Below, piece after piece: positions 20,461 through 30,567 of a stretch of DNA of 64,000 nucleotides. Positions within the stretch are counted from its first letter, which is position 1. Each line of letters begins with the position of its first letter. This DNA is from Caballeronia sp. dw_276 (GTDB lineage: Bacteria; Pseudomonadota; Gammaproteobacteria; Burkholderiales; Burkholderiaceae). A program made the translations under genes and the position numbers. The notes under the pieces are model-generated. The model saw only the letters and a list, made by a program, of their open reading frames with translations, ran no database searches and had not been told where the DNA came from. Location: positions 496,001 through 560,000 of the forward strand of contig NZ_JAAVUV010000003.1 of the NCBI RefSeq assembly GCF_018449635.1, in the 5' to 3' direction.

Positions 20461-22673
20461 CCGCCTCGCTTGAACTGATGGACCGCCGCGAGACTCGCGT
20501 TCAGGTCGGGAACGGCGACGGCGGTCGACGCGTCGTTGACCTGCTTGACGAGATCGCGCACGGACTTGACCTTGCCCGACGACGGATCGAAGTATCGGCC
20601 GAGCGCGGTATCCGCGGCGTTGAGGTCCGACCTGAGCGCCGGTTCACTGCGCGACAACAGCGACAAACGCGCCGACAGCAAGCGCAGCTTCACGTTCTCG
20701 CGCACGAAATAACCTTGATCCGGCGAGGCGAGCATGGCGTCGGCGTTATCGATACGACGCACCGACACCAGACTCGACAACTGCTGCCCGATGCCGCCCG
20801 CGATCTGCTGCAGCCAGACCTTCCAGCGCGGCTGGTTGGTCGCGGCAGCGATGGCGGCGCTGTCGCCGGGGGTATCGGCGTGTGCCGTCGAAGGCACGAT
20901 CGGCGCTTCGCCGGCGAGCGGCAAACGGTCGATCTGGTCGATGGCGGTATCGAGCTTGATGGCAAGGCCCGTCAAATCAGTCGATGGCGTTGCGCGCAAC
21001 TTGTCCATGTCCTGCGCAATGGCCTTGCGGATTGTCACGATCTGCGGGCCGGTGGTGGCGGCAAGACGCGTATCGGCGCTTTGCAGCGCGAAGAGCGCGA
21101 GCTGGACGTTGCCGGTGAGCTGCAACTGCTGGCTTGCGCTCGACAGGATCTGCTCGACCTCGGCCAGCGTCCAGTCGTCGCGATTGCTGGCGAGATCCTG
21201 ATATTGCTGTTGCAGCGCCTGGCTTTGCGCCTGCGCGTCCGTGAGCTTGCCCTGGAACTGGATGATCTGCGTGTTGATGGCGTTGACCGAACTTGCAGCC
21301 TGATCGGCTTGCGCGCGCAACGCGGCGGTTTGCGCATCGCTCGCCTGCAAACGTTGCGCGAGCTGCGCATCGCGTTGATCGAACTTGCGGTTGAGCATGA
21401 AACCGCCCACGCCCGCCACCACGATGATGATCACGAGCACCAGCCAGACGAGCGCGGTGCCCGCGCCGCCGCGCCGCTCTTTCAACTGTGATTCATACGG
21501 CGTGAACGGCGTGTTGGGTGGATTCGAAGGCGGAGCCGACGCCGTGGACTTGGCATCGGATTTTGAAGCGGTCTTGCTGGAATCGATCGAATCAGTCATG
21601 CGTGATTGAGCCGGTTGGTGAGCCGGCGCGAAGGCCGGCCTGGAATCCGTCGGCGCGGACTCCTGGTTGGTTTTTTGACTGGACTGGCCGGACGGCGTTG
21701 CCGCCGAGGCCGTGTGTCCATGTTTTTGTGCCTCTGCAACCTGCGCGTCCGGTTCGTCTCCGGCTGCGGCTTTTGTATCCAGTCCCGAAGCAGTGGCGAA
21801 GAGCGTGCTGAACGCCTGAACAATGCGTTCGTCGCCGGCGCCGGACACCGTAATCCTATCAAAACCCGCCTGCCGCGCGGCCTCGGCAATACGCGGATGC
21901 GGCGTCACGAGCGGCGCGTGCTTGAGCGTCAGGGTTTCGTCGGCAGTGAGATATTCGCGCGCCAGTTCTTCAAGATTGCGCACGCCTTCCGAACTGGTGA
22001 GCAGCCACGCGTGCGGTTCGCCCGCGAGCAGCTCGTGGATGCGTTCCCAGTCGCGCATGGACGGCTCGGGCACGATGCGCGTGTACGCCGCCACTTTCTC
22101 CACGTTCGCGCCGGCTTCGGTCAGTGTGTCGGCCAGCCATTCACGGCCGCCATCGCCACGCACGATCAGAACGCGTTTGTCCTTGAGGCCATCGGCGCCG
22201 AAATGCGCCGTGATCGCCGCGTGCAGCGCTTCGGAATCGTAGCGGGGATCGGTGGGGGTTTCGGTAATGGTGGCGTCGGCGCCGGGGCTGATCACCGTGT
22301 ACGCGGGCGCGGCGATGCCCTGGCGCGCCAGCGCCGCCACGCTGCCCGGACCGACCACGCCAATGGCGACATGCGTCGGCCAGGGCGAGGTGAGCGCGGC
22401 AAACGCATGCTGGACAGCATTTGGCGATACAAACACGACCAGCGCGAAGCCAAGTGCCGCGGGCGCATGAAGCTCGCCGAGCGCGGCTTGCAGCGGGGCG
22501 GTATCGGCGACGGGGCCTATGTCGATGAGCGGAAACTCGAACGGCGCGAAACCCGCGCGTTCGAGCAGCGCGACAAGTTCCGCCGACTGGCCGGAAGGAC
22601 GCGTGATGACAACGGTGGTGCGCCGCGGGGTGGCCTCGGCCGGTGGTTGCGTGGAATCGTGAGCGCTCGCCAT
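20457..22673 (-). CDS. hemDX: fused uroporphyrinogen-III synthase HemD and HemX-like protein
   Basis: Residues 1 to about 295 are uroporphyrinogen-III synthase (TTVVITRPSGQSAELVALLE, VSPNAVQHAF, LLTSSEGVRNL), which cyclises hydroxymethylbilane. A low-complexity linker of about 100 residues follows. A single transmembrane segment (about 404-427, TALVWLVLVIIIVVAGVGGF) leads to a coiled coil and a HemX domain. The 738-aa fusion is one uninterrupted frame; such HemD-HemX fusions are known in Burkholderiales. The start overlaps the hemC stop by one base. Catalysis needs only the N-terminal half; the HemX part is not a methyltransferase and its role is unclear. Confidence 0.93.
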   Translation of the reverse strand: MASAHDSTQPPAEATPRRTTVVITRPSGQSAELVALLERAGFAPFEFPLIDIGPVADTAPLQAALGELHAPAALGFALVVFVSPNAVQHAFAALTSPWPTHVAIGVVGPGSVAALARQGIAAPAYTVISPGADATITETPTDPRYDSEALHAAITAHFGADGLKDKRVLIVRGDGGREWLADTLTEAGANVEKVAAYTRIVPEPSMRDWERIHELLAGEPHAWLLTSSEGVRNLEELAREYLTADETLTLKHAPLVTPHPRIAEAARQAGFDRITVSGAGDERIVQAFSTLFATASGLDTKAAAGDEPDAQVAEAQKHGHTASAATPSGQSSQKTNQESAPTDSRPAFAPAHQPAQSRMTDSIDSSKTASKSDAKSTASAPPSNPPNTPFTPYESQLKERRGGAGTALVWLVLVIIIVVAGVGGFMLNRKFDQRDAQLAQRLQASDAQTAALRAQADQAASSVNAINTQIIQFQGKLTDAQAQSQALQQQYQDLASNRDDWTLAEVEQILSSASQQLQLTGNVQLALFALQSADTRLAATTGPQIVTIRKAIAQDMDKLRATPSTDLTGLAIKLDTAIDQIDRLPLAGEAPIVPSTAHADTPGDSAAIAAATNQPRWKVWLQQIAGGIGQQLSSLVSVRRIDNADAMLASPDQGYFVRENVKLRLLSARLSLLSRSEPALRSDLNAADTALGRYFDPSSGKVKSVRDLVKQVNDASTAVAVPDLNASLAAVHQFKRGG

Positions 22674-23674
22674 CAGTCGGCAGGCGTTGCAGCAGGAGGA
22701 ATGCGCGCGCCGCTCGCCGTGCTCAGCTCGCGGACGATGTCCATTGCACCCTGGGTTTCGAGTTCAGCGGAGACGCGGGCGCCTAGATCGAGCGCGGCTT
22801 CAACATTGGCCGCGCTCGACGAGCCTTCGGCACGCAGGACGCGCGTGCCATCAACCGTCGATACACATCCACGTAAATGCAGCGCGCCTTCGCGCCACTC
22901 GGCGTACGCGGCGAGCGGTACTTCGCAACTGCCCCCAAGCGAGCGCGACACCATGCGTTCCGCTTCGACCGCCGCGGCCGTGGCCTCGTGATGCAAAGGC
23001 GCGAGCCACGCGGCGAGATCTTCACGACCGGCACGGATTTCGATGCCGAGTGCGCCCTGCCCCGCCGCCGGCAAACTCTCTTCCGGCGACAGATATGCGC
23101 GAATCCGCGATTCCAGCCCAAGCCGGATCAGGCCGGCGGCCGCAAGAATGATCGCCGCGTAATCGCCACGATCGAGCTTACCGAGACGGGTATCGAGATT
23201 GCCACGCAACGGACGTACATCGAGGTGAGGGAAATGCATGCGCAGCATGGCTTCGCGACGCAAGCTCGACGTCCCCACAACGCTGCCGTGAGGCAATTCC
23301 GCGAGCGATGCAAAGTGCGGCGAAACGAAGGCATCGCGGGGATCTTCGCGCTCGAGAATCGTGCTCAGCGTGAAGCCGTCGGGCAACTCCATGGGCACGT
23401 CTTTCAGCGAATGCACGGCGAGGTCGGCACGGCCGTCGGCAAGCGCCGCTTCGAGTTCCTTCACAAAGAGTCCCTTGCCGCCGACCTTGGATAAGGTCCG
23501 GTCAAGAATCTGATCGCCACGAGTTGTCATTCCGAGGATTTTGACGTCGCAAGATGGATATAATTTGTGCAGCGCAAACTGCACGTGCTCAGCCTGCCAC
23601 ATGGCAAGACGGCTCTCCCGCGAGGCAATGACTAAAGTACGGGGCGGTGGCGTGGAAGGCGTCTCGGAGTTCAT
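22673..23674 (-). CDS. hemC: hydroxymethylbilane synthase (porphobilinogen deaminase)
   Basis: HemC joins four porphobilinogen units into hydroxymethylbilane. The 333-aa protein has [14 protein letters not shown] near the N-terminus, the substrate-binding region [26 protein letters not shown], and VVGTSSLRR. The cofactor cysteine is C250 in [13 protein letters not shown] and carries the dipyrromethane primer. It heads the hemC-hemDX-hemY operon and is divergent from ppc across a 349-bp gap. Length and motifs are normal. Confidence 0.98.
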   Translation of the reverse strand: MNSETPSTPPPRTLVIASRESRLAMWQAEHVQFALHKLYPSCDVKILGMTTRGDQILDRTLSKVGGKGLFVKELEAALADGRADLAVHSLKDVPMELPDGFTLSTILEREDPRDAFVSPHFASLAELPHGSVVGTSSLRREAMLRMHFPHLDVRPLRGNLDTRLGKLDRGDYAAIILAAAGLIRLGLESRIRAYLSPEESLPAAGQGALGIEIRAGREDLAAWLAPLHHEATAAAVEAERMVSRSLGGSCEVPLAAYAEWREGALHLRGCVSTVDGTRVLRAEGSSSAANVEAALDLGARVSAELETQGAMDIVRELSTASGARIPPAATPAD

Positions 23675-24023
23675 TGCGGGTCAATCGAATGACGGGATGG
23701 ATAACAAACAATGGTAGCACGCACGCCAAAGCCCAATTACAGTCCGAGCCGCGCCGAAGCGCCGCGCAAACGGGCCGGGCGCGATGCGGCAAGACGGAGA
23801 CAGCAGGGCAAAAAGCCGCAACATGCGGCGCGCGTCGTGGACGGGGCACGCATTCTTCAGCGCTGCCACGCCCGACCGCCTTTGATTTCTCGAGTTTCAG
23901 CCGCAACGCCAGTAACACTGTAGGCAGCTTGGCGGAGCAAGCGGACGTCGTTTCATGCGCGGCGCCCGCACGCTTCCATATTTAGTCTGTGGCTTTAAAG
24001 TTGGCTAACAAGAGGAACTCAAC
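23675..24023. promoter_or_regulatory. hemC/ppc divergent intergenic region
   Basis: This 349-bp gap should hold the promoters of hemC and ppc. Short frames exist on both strands, but none looks coding. No clear promoter hexamers, riboswitch or long inverted repeat was recognised. Immediately before ppc, AGAGGA lies 8 nt upstream of its GTG start. Confidence 0.4.
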
Positions 24024-27008
24024 GTGACGTCTCCCGGATCGGCGCGCAATGCCCGCCCCCGCCGCAATGCGGCATCGAAGGATGAAGGTTCGTCGGTCAA
24101 GGCCATCGCGGCCGATGTGTCGGTTGCTACGAAAGCTTCCAAAGCGCGTGCCCCCGCTGTCAAGAAACCCGCTGTGAAGGTGGCCGCCAAGCCGTCAAAA
24201 GCCACATCGCGAACGCGCGACGACAAGGACCTGCCGCTCTTCGAAGACATCCGCTATCTCGGGCGTCTCCTCGGCGACGTCGTGCGCGAGCAGGAAGGCG
24301 ACAAGGTCTTCGATGTCGTCGAAACGATTCGTCAGACCGCAGTGAAGTTTCGTCGCGAGGAAGACAGCGAGGCGTCGCAGGCGCTGGACAAGCGCCTGAA
24401 ATCGCTTTCGCCCGAGCAAACGGTGAGCGTCGTGCGCGCGTTCAGCTATTTTTCACATCTGGCGAATATCGCGGAGGACCGGCATCACAACCGGCGTCGC
24501 AGGATTCATGCGCTTGCGGGTTCCACGCCGCAAGCCGGGACTATGGCTTATGCCATCGAACGGTTGAAGGCGAGTCCGAATGCCTCGTCGGCGAAAGCCA
24601 CGCTGCAAAAGTTCTTCGATGACGCGTTGATCGTGCCCGTTCTGACCGCTCATCCGACCGAAGTCTCGCGCAAGAGCATTCTGGATGCGCAGCACGAAGT
24701 CGCGCGTTTGCTCGCCGAGCGCGATCAGGAGCTGACCGTCCGCGAACGCGCCCACAACGAATCGATGCTGCGCGCCCGCGTCACATCGCTTTGGCAAACG
24801 CGGATGTTGCGCGACGCGCGCCTGACCGTCGCCGATGAAATCGAAAACGCGCTCTCGTATTACCGCGCGACCTTCCTCGAAGAAATCCCCGCGCTTTACG
24901 CCGACATTGAAGCCGCGCTCGCCGAACACGGCCTGCCCGCGCGCCTGCCGGCGTTCCTGCAAATGGGAAGCTGGATTGGCGGGGATCGCGACGGCAATCC
25001 GAACGTCACCGCGCCCACGCTGGTTCACGCCATCACGCGCCAGGCCACGGTGATTTTCGAACACTATCTGGAGCAAGTGCATAAGCTCGGCGCGGAATTA
25101 TCGGTGTCGAACTTGCTGGCCGGCGCGAGCGATGCGCTCAAAACACTCGCCGATGCTTCCCCGGATTCGTCGCCGCATCGGACCGACGAGCCTTATCGGC
25201 GCGCGTTGATCGGCGTGTACGCACGGCTCGTGGCTTCCGCCGATGAGCGTCTCGGCGCCGGCGTGGTCGCGGCGCGCAGCCGTCATCCGGCGAAACCGTA
25301 TGCATCGGCGACTGAGTTTGCCGCCGATCTGAACGTGCTGATCGAATCGCTGGCCGCGCACCATGGCGAGTATCTGTCGGCGCCGCGTTTGTCGCCTTTG
25401 GCGCGCGCGGCGGAAGTGTTCGGCTTCCATCTGGCGAGCATCGACTTGCGTCAGAGTTCGGACATCCACGAAGCGGTGATCGCCGAACTGCTGGCACGCG
25501 CGGGCGTTCAGGACGATTACGCCGCACTGCCCGAAGCCGACAAGATCACTTTGCTGCTCAACGAACTGGCCCAGCCACGGCCGCTGCGCCTGCCCTATTT
25601 CGACTACTCGGACCTCGCGAAGAGCGAACTCGGCGTGCTGGAAGCGGCGCGCGTGACGCGCGAGAAGTTCGGTACGCGGGCTGTGCGCAACTACATCATT
25701 TCGCACACGGAAACCGTCAGCGACTTGCTCGAAGTCATGTTGCTGCAAAAGGAAACCGGCTTGCTGCAGGGGCGTCTGGGTCACGCGAAGGATCCCGCGC
25801 ACGATGGCTTGATGGTGATTCCGCTGTTCGAGACCATCGCCGACTTGCGCAATGCGCCGCACATCATGGGCGACTTTTTCGCGCTGCCTGGCGTGAAAAA
25901 ACTGGTCGAGCTGCAAGGCGGCGAGCAGGAAGTCATGCTCGGTTACTCCGATAGCAACAAGGACGGCGGCTTTCTTACATCGAACTGGGAGTTGTACCGG
26001 GCCGAACTGGCACTCGTCGCTTTGTTCAAGCAGCACAAGACCACGCTGCGGCTCTTTCATGGTCGCGGAGGCACGGTCGGGCGCGGCGGCGGTCCGACGT
26101 ATCAGGCAATCCTGTCGCAGCCGCCGGGTACCGTCGATGGCCAGATCCGTACGACCGAGCAAGGCGAAGTGATCGCGAGCAAGTTCGGCAATCCGGAAAT
26201 CGGCCGGCGCAATCTTGAACTCGTGGTGGCCGCTACGTTGGAAGCGTCGCTTTTGCCGCACGAAAATACGCCCGCGCAGTTGCCCGCGTTCGAAGCAACC
26301 ATGCAGACGCTATCGGATTCGGCGATGGCCGCGTATCGCGCGCTGGTTTACGAGACACCCGGATTCAAGGAGTATTTCTTCGAATCGACGCCCATCTCCG
26401 AGATTGCCGAGTTGAATATCGGCAGCCGGCCGGCATCGCGCAAACTTCAGGATCCGAAGCAGCGCAAGATCGAGGATTTGCGGGCGATTCCGTGGGGCTT
26501 TTCGTGGGGCCAATGCCGTTTGTTGCTGACCGGCTGGTATGGCTTCGGCAGCGCGGTGACGGATTTCCTCGATACCGCACCGGACGCCTCCGAGCGCACC
26601 AAGCGTCTTGCCACGCTCAAGAAGATGCACAAGACGTGGCCGTTCTTCGCGAATCTGCTGTCGAACATGGACATGGTTCTGGCGAAGACGGACATTGCGG
26701 TGGCATCGCGTTACGCCCAGCTCGTCACCGATAAAAAACTCCGCAAGCACGTGTTCAGCCGGATCGTGGCGGAATGGGAACGGACGTCGAACGTGTTGTC
26801 GGAGATTACGGGACACAGCGAACGGCTCGCGAATAACCCGCTGCTCGCGCGCTCGATCAAGAACCGGTTCCCGTATCTGGATCCGCTGAATCACTTGCAG
26901 GTGGAGTTGCTCAAGCGGCATCGAGCTGGGGATGACAACGTGCGGCTCGGGCGCGGGATTCATTTGACCATCAATGGGATTGCGGCGGGCTTGCGGAATA
27001 CGGGGTGA
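24024..27008 (+). CDS. ppc: phosphoenolpyruvate carboxylase
   Basis: PEPC makes oxaloacetate from PEP and bicarbonate, refilling the TCA cycle. The catalytic histidine H210 lies in [12 protein letters not shown]. Other hallmarks are [33 protein letters not shown], the [19 protein letters not shown] loop and the C-terminal GLRNTG. The 994-aa length includes a non-conserved, basic and Ala-rich extension (residues 1 to about 69) before the PEPC domain. The GTG start at 24024 is supported by AGAGGA 8 nt upstream. It is divergent from hemC and followed by a terminator. Confidence 0.98.
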   Translation: MTSPGSARNARPRRNAASKDEGSSVKAIAADVSVATKASKARAPAVKKPAVKVAAKPSKATSRTRDDKDLPLFEDIRYLGRLLGDVVREQEGDKVFDVVETIRQTAVKFRREEDSEASQALDKRLKSLSPEQTVSVVRAFSYFSHLANIAEDRHHNRRRRIHALAGSTPQAGTMAYAIERLKASPNASSAKATLQKFFDDALIVPVLTAHPTEVSRKSILDAQHEVARLLAERDQELTVRERAHNESMLRARVTSLWQTRMLRDARLTVADEIENALSYYRATFLEEIPALYADIEAALAEHGLPARLPAFLQMGSWIGGDRDGNPNVTAPTLVHAITRQATVIFEHYLEQVHKLGAELSVSNLLAGASDALKTLADASPDSSPHRTDEPYRRALIGVYARLVASADERLGAGVVAARSRHPAKPYASATEFAADLNVLIESLAAHHGEYLSAPRLSPLARAAEVFGFHLASIDLRQSSDIHEAVIAELLARAGVQDDYAALPEADKITLLLNELAQPRPLRLPYFDYSDLAKSELGVLEAARVTREKFGTRAVRNYIISHTETVSDLLEVMLLQKETGLLQGRLGHAKDPAHDGLMVIPLFETIADLRNAPHIMGDFFALPGVKKLVELQGGEQEVMLGYSDSNKDGGFLTSNWELYRAELALVALFKQHKTTLRLFHGRGGTVGRGGGPTYQAILSQPPGTVDGQIRTTEQGEVIASKFGNPEIGRRNLELVVAATLEASLLPHENTPAQLPAFEATMQTLSDSAMAAYRALVYETPGFKEYFFESTPISEIAELNIGSRPASRKLQDPKQRKIEDLRAIPWGFSWGQCRLLLTGWYGFGSAVTDFLDTAPDASERTKRLATLKKMHKTWPFFANLLSNMDMVLAKTDIAVASRYAQLVTDKKLRKHVFSRIVAEWERTSNVLSEITGHSERLANNPLLARSIKNRFPYLDPLNHLQVELLKRHRAGDDNVRLGRGIHLTINGIAAGLRNTG

Positions 27009-27019
27009 TTTTGCTTAGC

Positions 27020-27052
27020 AGCCGGGTGGCTTCGAACCCACCCGGCTTTTTT
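27020..27052 (+). terminator. Rho-independent terminator of ppc
   Basis: A perfect 10-bp stem (27020-27029 with 27038-27047) is followed by a T-run, 12 bp after the ppc stop. Confidence 0.9.
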
Positions 27053-27054
27053 AA

Positions 27055-27807
27055 TTATTCCGCCCCGACCATCAACGCATCCAGTTCGAACGATCCATCG
27101 TCCTGAACCGCGAAATACTGGCGCACTTCATCGGGTGCGTTCTTCCATATCGAGCGAATCGCCGTCACTCTTTCCGGCGGCGTACGCATTCTCTCAACCC
27201 ACGTATCGAATTGAAGCGGCAGGCGCCACCGGCTGCGAATCTCCGCGTTGAATCCCGCTTGCGCGAACAAAGCCAGCCACTCATCCCCACGATAATCCCG
27301 GATATGCGAACCATCGCGCAGCACTTCGACGGCCTGAATATGGGTATCGAGTAATGGATGATCCGCGCCCGCAATATCCACGAATACCACGCGCCCGCCC
27401 GGCTTCAGAACGCGCCGGACTTCCTTGAGCGCCGCTGGCACGTCGTGCCAATGGTGCGCGCTCATGCGGCTCAACACGCGGTCGAAGGTGGCATCGGGGA
27501 ACGGCAGGCGTTCGGCGGGACCCTGGTACGTCGTGATGTTCTCAAGCCCGCGATCTTTCGCGGCGGCGGCGACCGTCGTCAGCATCTGTTCCGCGATGTC
27601 ATACGCCACCACGCTTCTAGCGTGCGGCGCGACTGAAAAACTCACGTGACCCGCACCGCAGCCCAGGTCGAGCACGACCGCGTCCGGAACGGCCGCGACT
27701 TCGCGCGCGAGTTCCTGCAGATCCGCGCCCGTCGCGTGGACGGCGCTGGTGAGATAGGCGGCGGCGGTCGAACCGAACGCGTCGGCGACCTGATCGTGAT
27801 GTTTCAT
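27055..27807 (-). CDS. class I SAM-dependent methyltransferase (UbiE-like)
   Basis: This 250-aa Rossmann-fold methyltransferase has motif I VLDLGCGAGHVSFSVAP at about residues 45-61, motif II (VVAYDIAEQML) and the post-motif LPFPDATFDRVLSRMSAHHW. Its general shape is that of the UbiE/Methyltransf_11 group, but it is probably not the ubiquinone enzyme because it has no ubiquinone-gene context. The substrate is unknown. GGAG lies upstream of the ATG. It is divergent from an XRE/MmyB-type regulator, with a perfect 16-bp palindrome in the 143-bp gap, so that regulator likely controls it. Confidence 0.88.
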   Translation of the reverse strand: MKHHDQVADAFGSTAAAYLTSAVHATGADLQELAREVAAVPDAVVLDLGCGAGHVSFSVAPHARSVVAYDIAEQMLTTVAAAAKDRGLENITTYQGPAERLPFPDATFDRVLSRMSAHHWHDVPAALKEVRRVLKPGGRVVFVDIAGADHPLLDTHIQAVEVLRDGSHIRDYRGDEWLALFAQAGFNAEIRSRWRLPLQFDTWVERMRTPPERVTAIRSIWKNAPDEVRQYFAVQDDGSFELDALMVGAE

Positions 27808-27869
27808 GGGGCAACTCCAGGTTTTTGTCAGTGTTTTATCGGCGACAGCAACGCTACAATAAGCGCCGC

Positions 27870-27885
27870 CTTGTACCGGTACAAG
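27870..27885. promoter_or_regulatory. 16-bp perfect palindrome, candidate operator
   Basis: CTTGTACCGGTACAAG reads the same on both strands. It lies 63 bp from the methyltransferase ATG and 66 bp from the regulator ATG, near the centre of the divergent promoter region. The XRE/MmyB regulator encoded alongside is the obvious candidate to bind it. Confidence 0.7.
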
Positions 27886-27950
27886 TTGTGCAGTTATTCT
27901 GGTATCTAAAGTACCCGAACGCGCATCGAACTCATTTCAAACGTGCATTC

Positions 27951-28775
27951 ATGACCTTGTCGTCCGCGTCTCCATTGGCCGCCCACGCCGCGCCACCACT
28001 CGATGCCACCCCGGCTCGCGCGCTTGGCGAGTTCATTCGTGCGCATCGCGAGCGTCTTTCTCCGATGGCCGTCGGCCTCCCGCCGGGCCCGCGCCGCCGC
28101 ACGCCCGGTTTGCGTCGTGAGGAAGTGGCGCAGTTGTGCGGCGTGAGTCCGACTTGGTACACGTGGATCGAGCAAGGACGGCCGGTGTCCGCTTCCGCCG
28201 ATGCGCTCGCGCGGATCGCCGTGGCGTTGCAGCTTTCGCGTGCCGAGCGGGCTTATTTGTTCGAACTCGCCGCCCAGCGCGATCCTGCCGAGCCCGACCC
28301 GGCGGCGCAGGACGCACCGGCTTCGCTGCTGAAATCGGTGGAATTGATCGACGCCCCCGCCTACGTTCTCGACCGCCAATGGAACGCCCTGCGATGGAAT
28401 GCGCAAGCTGCGGCATTGTTCGTGGGCTGGCTGGATGGGGAGCGGGATCGGAATCTGCTCTCTTTCACCTTTACCGGGGCCGGAGCACAAAGTCTGATCG
28501 TCGATTGGGAAACGCGTGCGCGCCGGCTGGTGGCCGAGTTCAGGGCTGATTCGATCCGTCACCTGAACGATGCCCCGACCCGCGCGCTCATCGATTCACT
28601 CAGCGCGGCGAGCGACGCTTTTGGGCGCTTTTGGGCATCGCAGGACGTGGGTGAGCGTGAAGGCGGCACGCGGGAATTCAACCATCCGACGCGCGGCCGC
28701 CTCGTTTATGACCAGATTACGTTCAAGCCGGCGCATCGCGAAGATCTGAAGCTCGTGATGCTTGTCGGCGTTTAA
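27951..28775 (+). CDS. XRE-family regulator with MmyB-like ligand-binding domain
   Basis: This 274-aa protein has an N-terminal helix-turn-helix with the MmyB-group signature PGLRREEVAQLCGVSPTWYT followed by WIEQGRPVSAS (about residues 48-80). The rest is the PAS-like MmyB ligand-binding domain (VLDRQWNALRWNAQAAALF; FNHPTRGRLVYDQITF), known in relatives to bind fatty acids or similar small molecules. The ATG at 27951 is preferred over a frame open to 27825. It probably autoregulates and controls the divergent methyltransferase through the palindrome between them. Confidence 0.9.
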   Translation: MTLSSASPLAAHAAPPLDATPARALGEFIRAHRERLSPMAVGLPPGPRRRTPGLRREEVAQLCGVSPTWYTWIEQGRPVSASADALARIAVALQLSRAERAYLFELAAQRDPAEPDPAAQDAPASLLKSVELIDAPAYVLDRQWNALRWNAQAAALFVGWLDGERDRNLLSFTFTGAGAQSLIVDWETRARRLVAEFRADSIRHLNDAPTRALIDSLSAASDAFGRFWASQDVGEREGGTREFNHPTRGRLVYDQITFKPAHREDLKLVMLVGV

Positions 28776-28816
28776 GGCAGACGAATACTGAGATCTGAAG
28801 CACGAGCACGCAGCAC

Positions 28817-28881
28817 AAAAAAATGCCCGGCCTATTGGGACCGGGCAAAGCCGCTTCTCCTCGGCCAAGGCCAGAGGAGAA
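28817..28881 (-). terminator. hairpin pair ending in a U-run: possible 3' end of a minus-strand small RNA
   Basis: On the minus strand a hairpin (28881-28855; 8-bp plus 4-bp stems around one bulged base) is followed 7 nt later by a second stem, TGCCCGG/CCGGGCA (28847-28824). Seven T residues come next (28823-28817). This is a textbook intrinsic terminator for the minus strand, yet no minus-strand gene is recognised upstream of it. On the plus strand there is no T-run, so it is not a normal terminator for the regulator gene ending at 28775. Confidence 0.55.
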
Positions 28882-29058
28882 CGGGGACACATGGTGAGCT
28901 ACGCCGATTGCGCGAAACTCTTGCGCAACCCAAAGCGGGCTCGTATCCGTTATTACGTTTGAAAAAGCGAAACGGATTCATCCGGATGCAAAAAAACCAA
29001 TGCGGCTCAAAGCGATTATTTCGGTAATATCGATCGCGCCGCCCACCCGACCGGTCCC

Positions 29059-29643
29059 ATGACGACAATCCTCTCTCACGACCCGACCCCCGACACCCTC
29101 GTGCAATTGCTCGACCGTGTTGCCAGCGAAGACGCCGCCGCGTTGCGCGCGCTCTACGATTTAACTTCATCGAAACTGTTTGGCCTCGCGCTTCGTATAT
29201 TGGTGAAGCGCGAGTGGGCCGAAGAAGTTTTGCAGGACGCGTTCGTCAATATCTGGCGATACGCGGGGGACTACAAAGCAGGCCTGTCCGCGCCAATGAC
29301 CTGGATGGCGGCAATCGTCCGCAACCGGGCACTCGATTATTTGCGGCGGCAGAAAGCCAACGGGGCGAGCGCCGAAACCGAATGGAGCGATGCGTTGGAC
29401 GATACCCTGCCGGCGAACGAGGCAGATCCCTCCGACCAGATGCTGATGAGCCAGGAAGCACGGCAACTCGCCATCTGCATGGACCGGCTCGAAGCCAATC
29501 AGCGCCAGGCCGTGGCGCTTGCATATTTGCGTGACCAGAGCCATAGCGAAGTGGCCGATGTTCTCAAAGTACCGCTCGGCACAGTGAAGTCGTGGATTCG
29601 TCGCGGCCTGGAAAAACTCAAGACGTGCCTGGGAGGGTTGTGA
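29059..29643 (+). CDS. sigK: ECF RNA polymerase sigma factor (SigK-like)
   Basis: This 194-aa sigma-70-family protein of the extracytoplasmic-function type has region 2 (ALYDLTSSKLFGLALRILV; WAEEVLQDAFVNIWRYA; MTWMAAIVRNRALDYLRRQ) and region 4 (AVALAYLRDQSHSEVADVL; VPLGTVKSWIRRGLEKL). No region 3 is present. Its stop overlaps the start of the anti-sigma gene (TGATG), a normal arrangement for an autoregulated pair. It resembles the SigK group, whose partners are RskA-type anti-sigmas. The signal is unknown. Confidence 0.92.
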   Translation: MTTILSHDPTPDTLVQLLDRVASEDAAALRALYDLTSSKLFGLALRILVKREWAEEVLQDAFVNIWRYAGDYKAGLSAPMTWMAAIVRNRALDYLRRQKANGASAETEWSDALDDTLPANEADPSDQMLMSQEARQLAICMDRLEANQRQAVALAYLRDQSHSEVADVLKVPLGTVKSWIRRGLEKLKTCLGGL

Positions 29644-30428
29644 TGGATCTGCATCGATACGCAGGCCTTGTCGATCAGCTCGCAGCCGAATACACGCTCG
29701 GCGTGCTGCGGGGTGGTTCGCGAAGACGCTTCGAAAGTATTTCCCAGCACGATCCGGCCATAAGGCTGGCCGTCGAAACCTGGCGTTTGCGGCTCGCGGC
29801 CATGACCGAGCTCGGACCGGCTGTCGCACCGCCGCCCGAAATCTGGACGGCTATCGAACGGCGGCTGAATCTCGTCAATGCCCGGCGCGATGCGGCGGCA
29901 GCTCGCCCGGTTCCGGCAGTGCCCGAACGCGTCCGGCCGAAGCCGGGCTGGTTCGAGAACCTCTCGTTCTGGCGCGGCTGGTCGATCGCGGCGACCGCGA
30001 TCGCTGCTATCGCGCTGGTCGTGTCGATCCGCGAGCTTTCGACCGTCGCCCCCGTGCCCGTGCCTACGCCCGTGCCGCAAGTGGCGCAGGAACCGCGCAT
30101 CGGCTATGTGGCAACGCTTGCTGACGAGAAGTCCAACGCCCGCATGCTCGTGACGTGGGATGACCGGACCTCCGAAGTGACGGTGCGCCGCCTGAGCGGC
30201 TCGTCCGATCCCTCCGATAAATCCATGCAGCTCTGGGGCCTGCCGAAGGAAGGCCATCCGGTGTCGCTCGGCGTGCTGCCGGTCGGTGGAACGGCGAAAT
30301 TCAAGGCGGCTTCTGTGAGCGCTTATCCGGTGCTGGCGGTTTCTGTCGAGCCGGTCGGCGGATCGCCGAATCCGAACGGGCCGACCGGGCCAGTGGTTTA
30401 TACGGGTAAGGTCATTCCGGCAGCTTGA
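29643..30428 (+). CDS. RskA-type membrane anti-sigma factor
   Basis: This 261-aa protein has a cytoplasmic N-terminal part ([20 protein letters not shown]; the expected sigma-binding region), one transmembrane segment ([17 protein letters not shown], about residues 113-130) and a periplasmic RskA domain with [23 protein letters not shown] features. No zinc-binding HxxxCxxC motif is present, so it is not a ZAS-type anti-sigma. It should hold the ECF factor at the membrane until an envelope signal triggers release, probably by proteolysis. The ATG at 29643 overlaps the sigma stop; an earlier in-frame start at 29592 lies inside the sigma gene. Confidence 0.88.
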   Translation: MDLHRYAGLVDQLAAEYTLGVLRGGSRRRFESISQHDPAIRLAVETWRLRLAAMTELGPAVAPPPEIWTAIERRLNLVNARRDAAAARPVPAVPERVRPKPGWFENLSFWRGWSIAATAIAAIALVVSIRELSTVAPVPVPTPVPQVAQEPRIGYVATLADEKSNARMLVTWDDRTSEVTVRRLSGSSDPSDKSMQLWGLPKEGHPVSLGVLPVGGTAKFKAASVSAYPVLAVSVEPVGGSPNPNGPTGPVVYTGKVIPAA

Positions 30429-30567
30429 TGGTTTTCACGCGGTGAATCTTCAAGGGGCGTCGAGAGACGCCCTTTTCTTTTGCGCGCTGCGTACGTTTGG
30501 CTGCAGGTTTGTCATTGCCTGTAAAATCGGCAGTTCCGCGGTTTTTTGTCCTCTTACGAACCTCACT

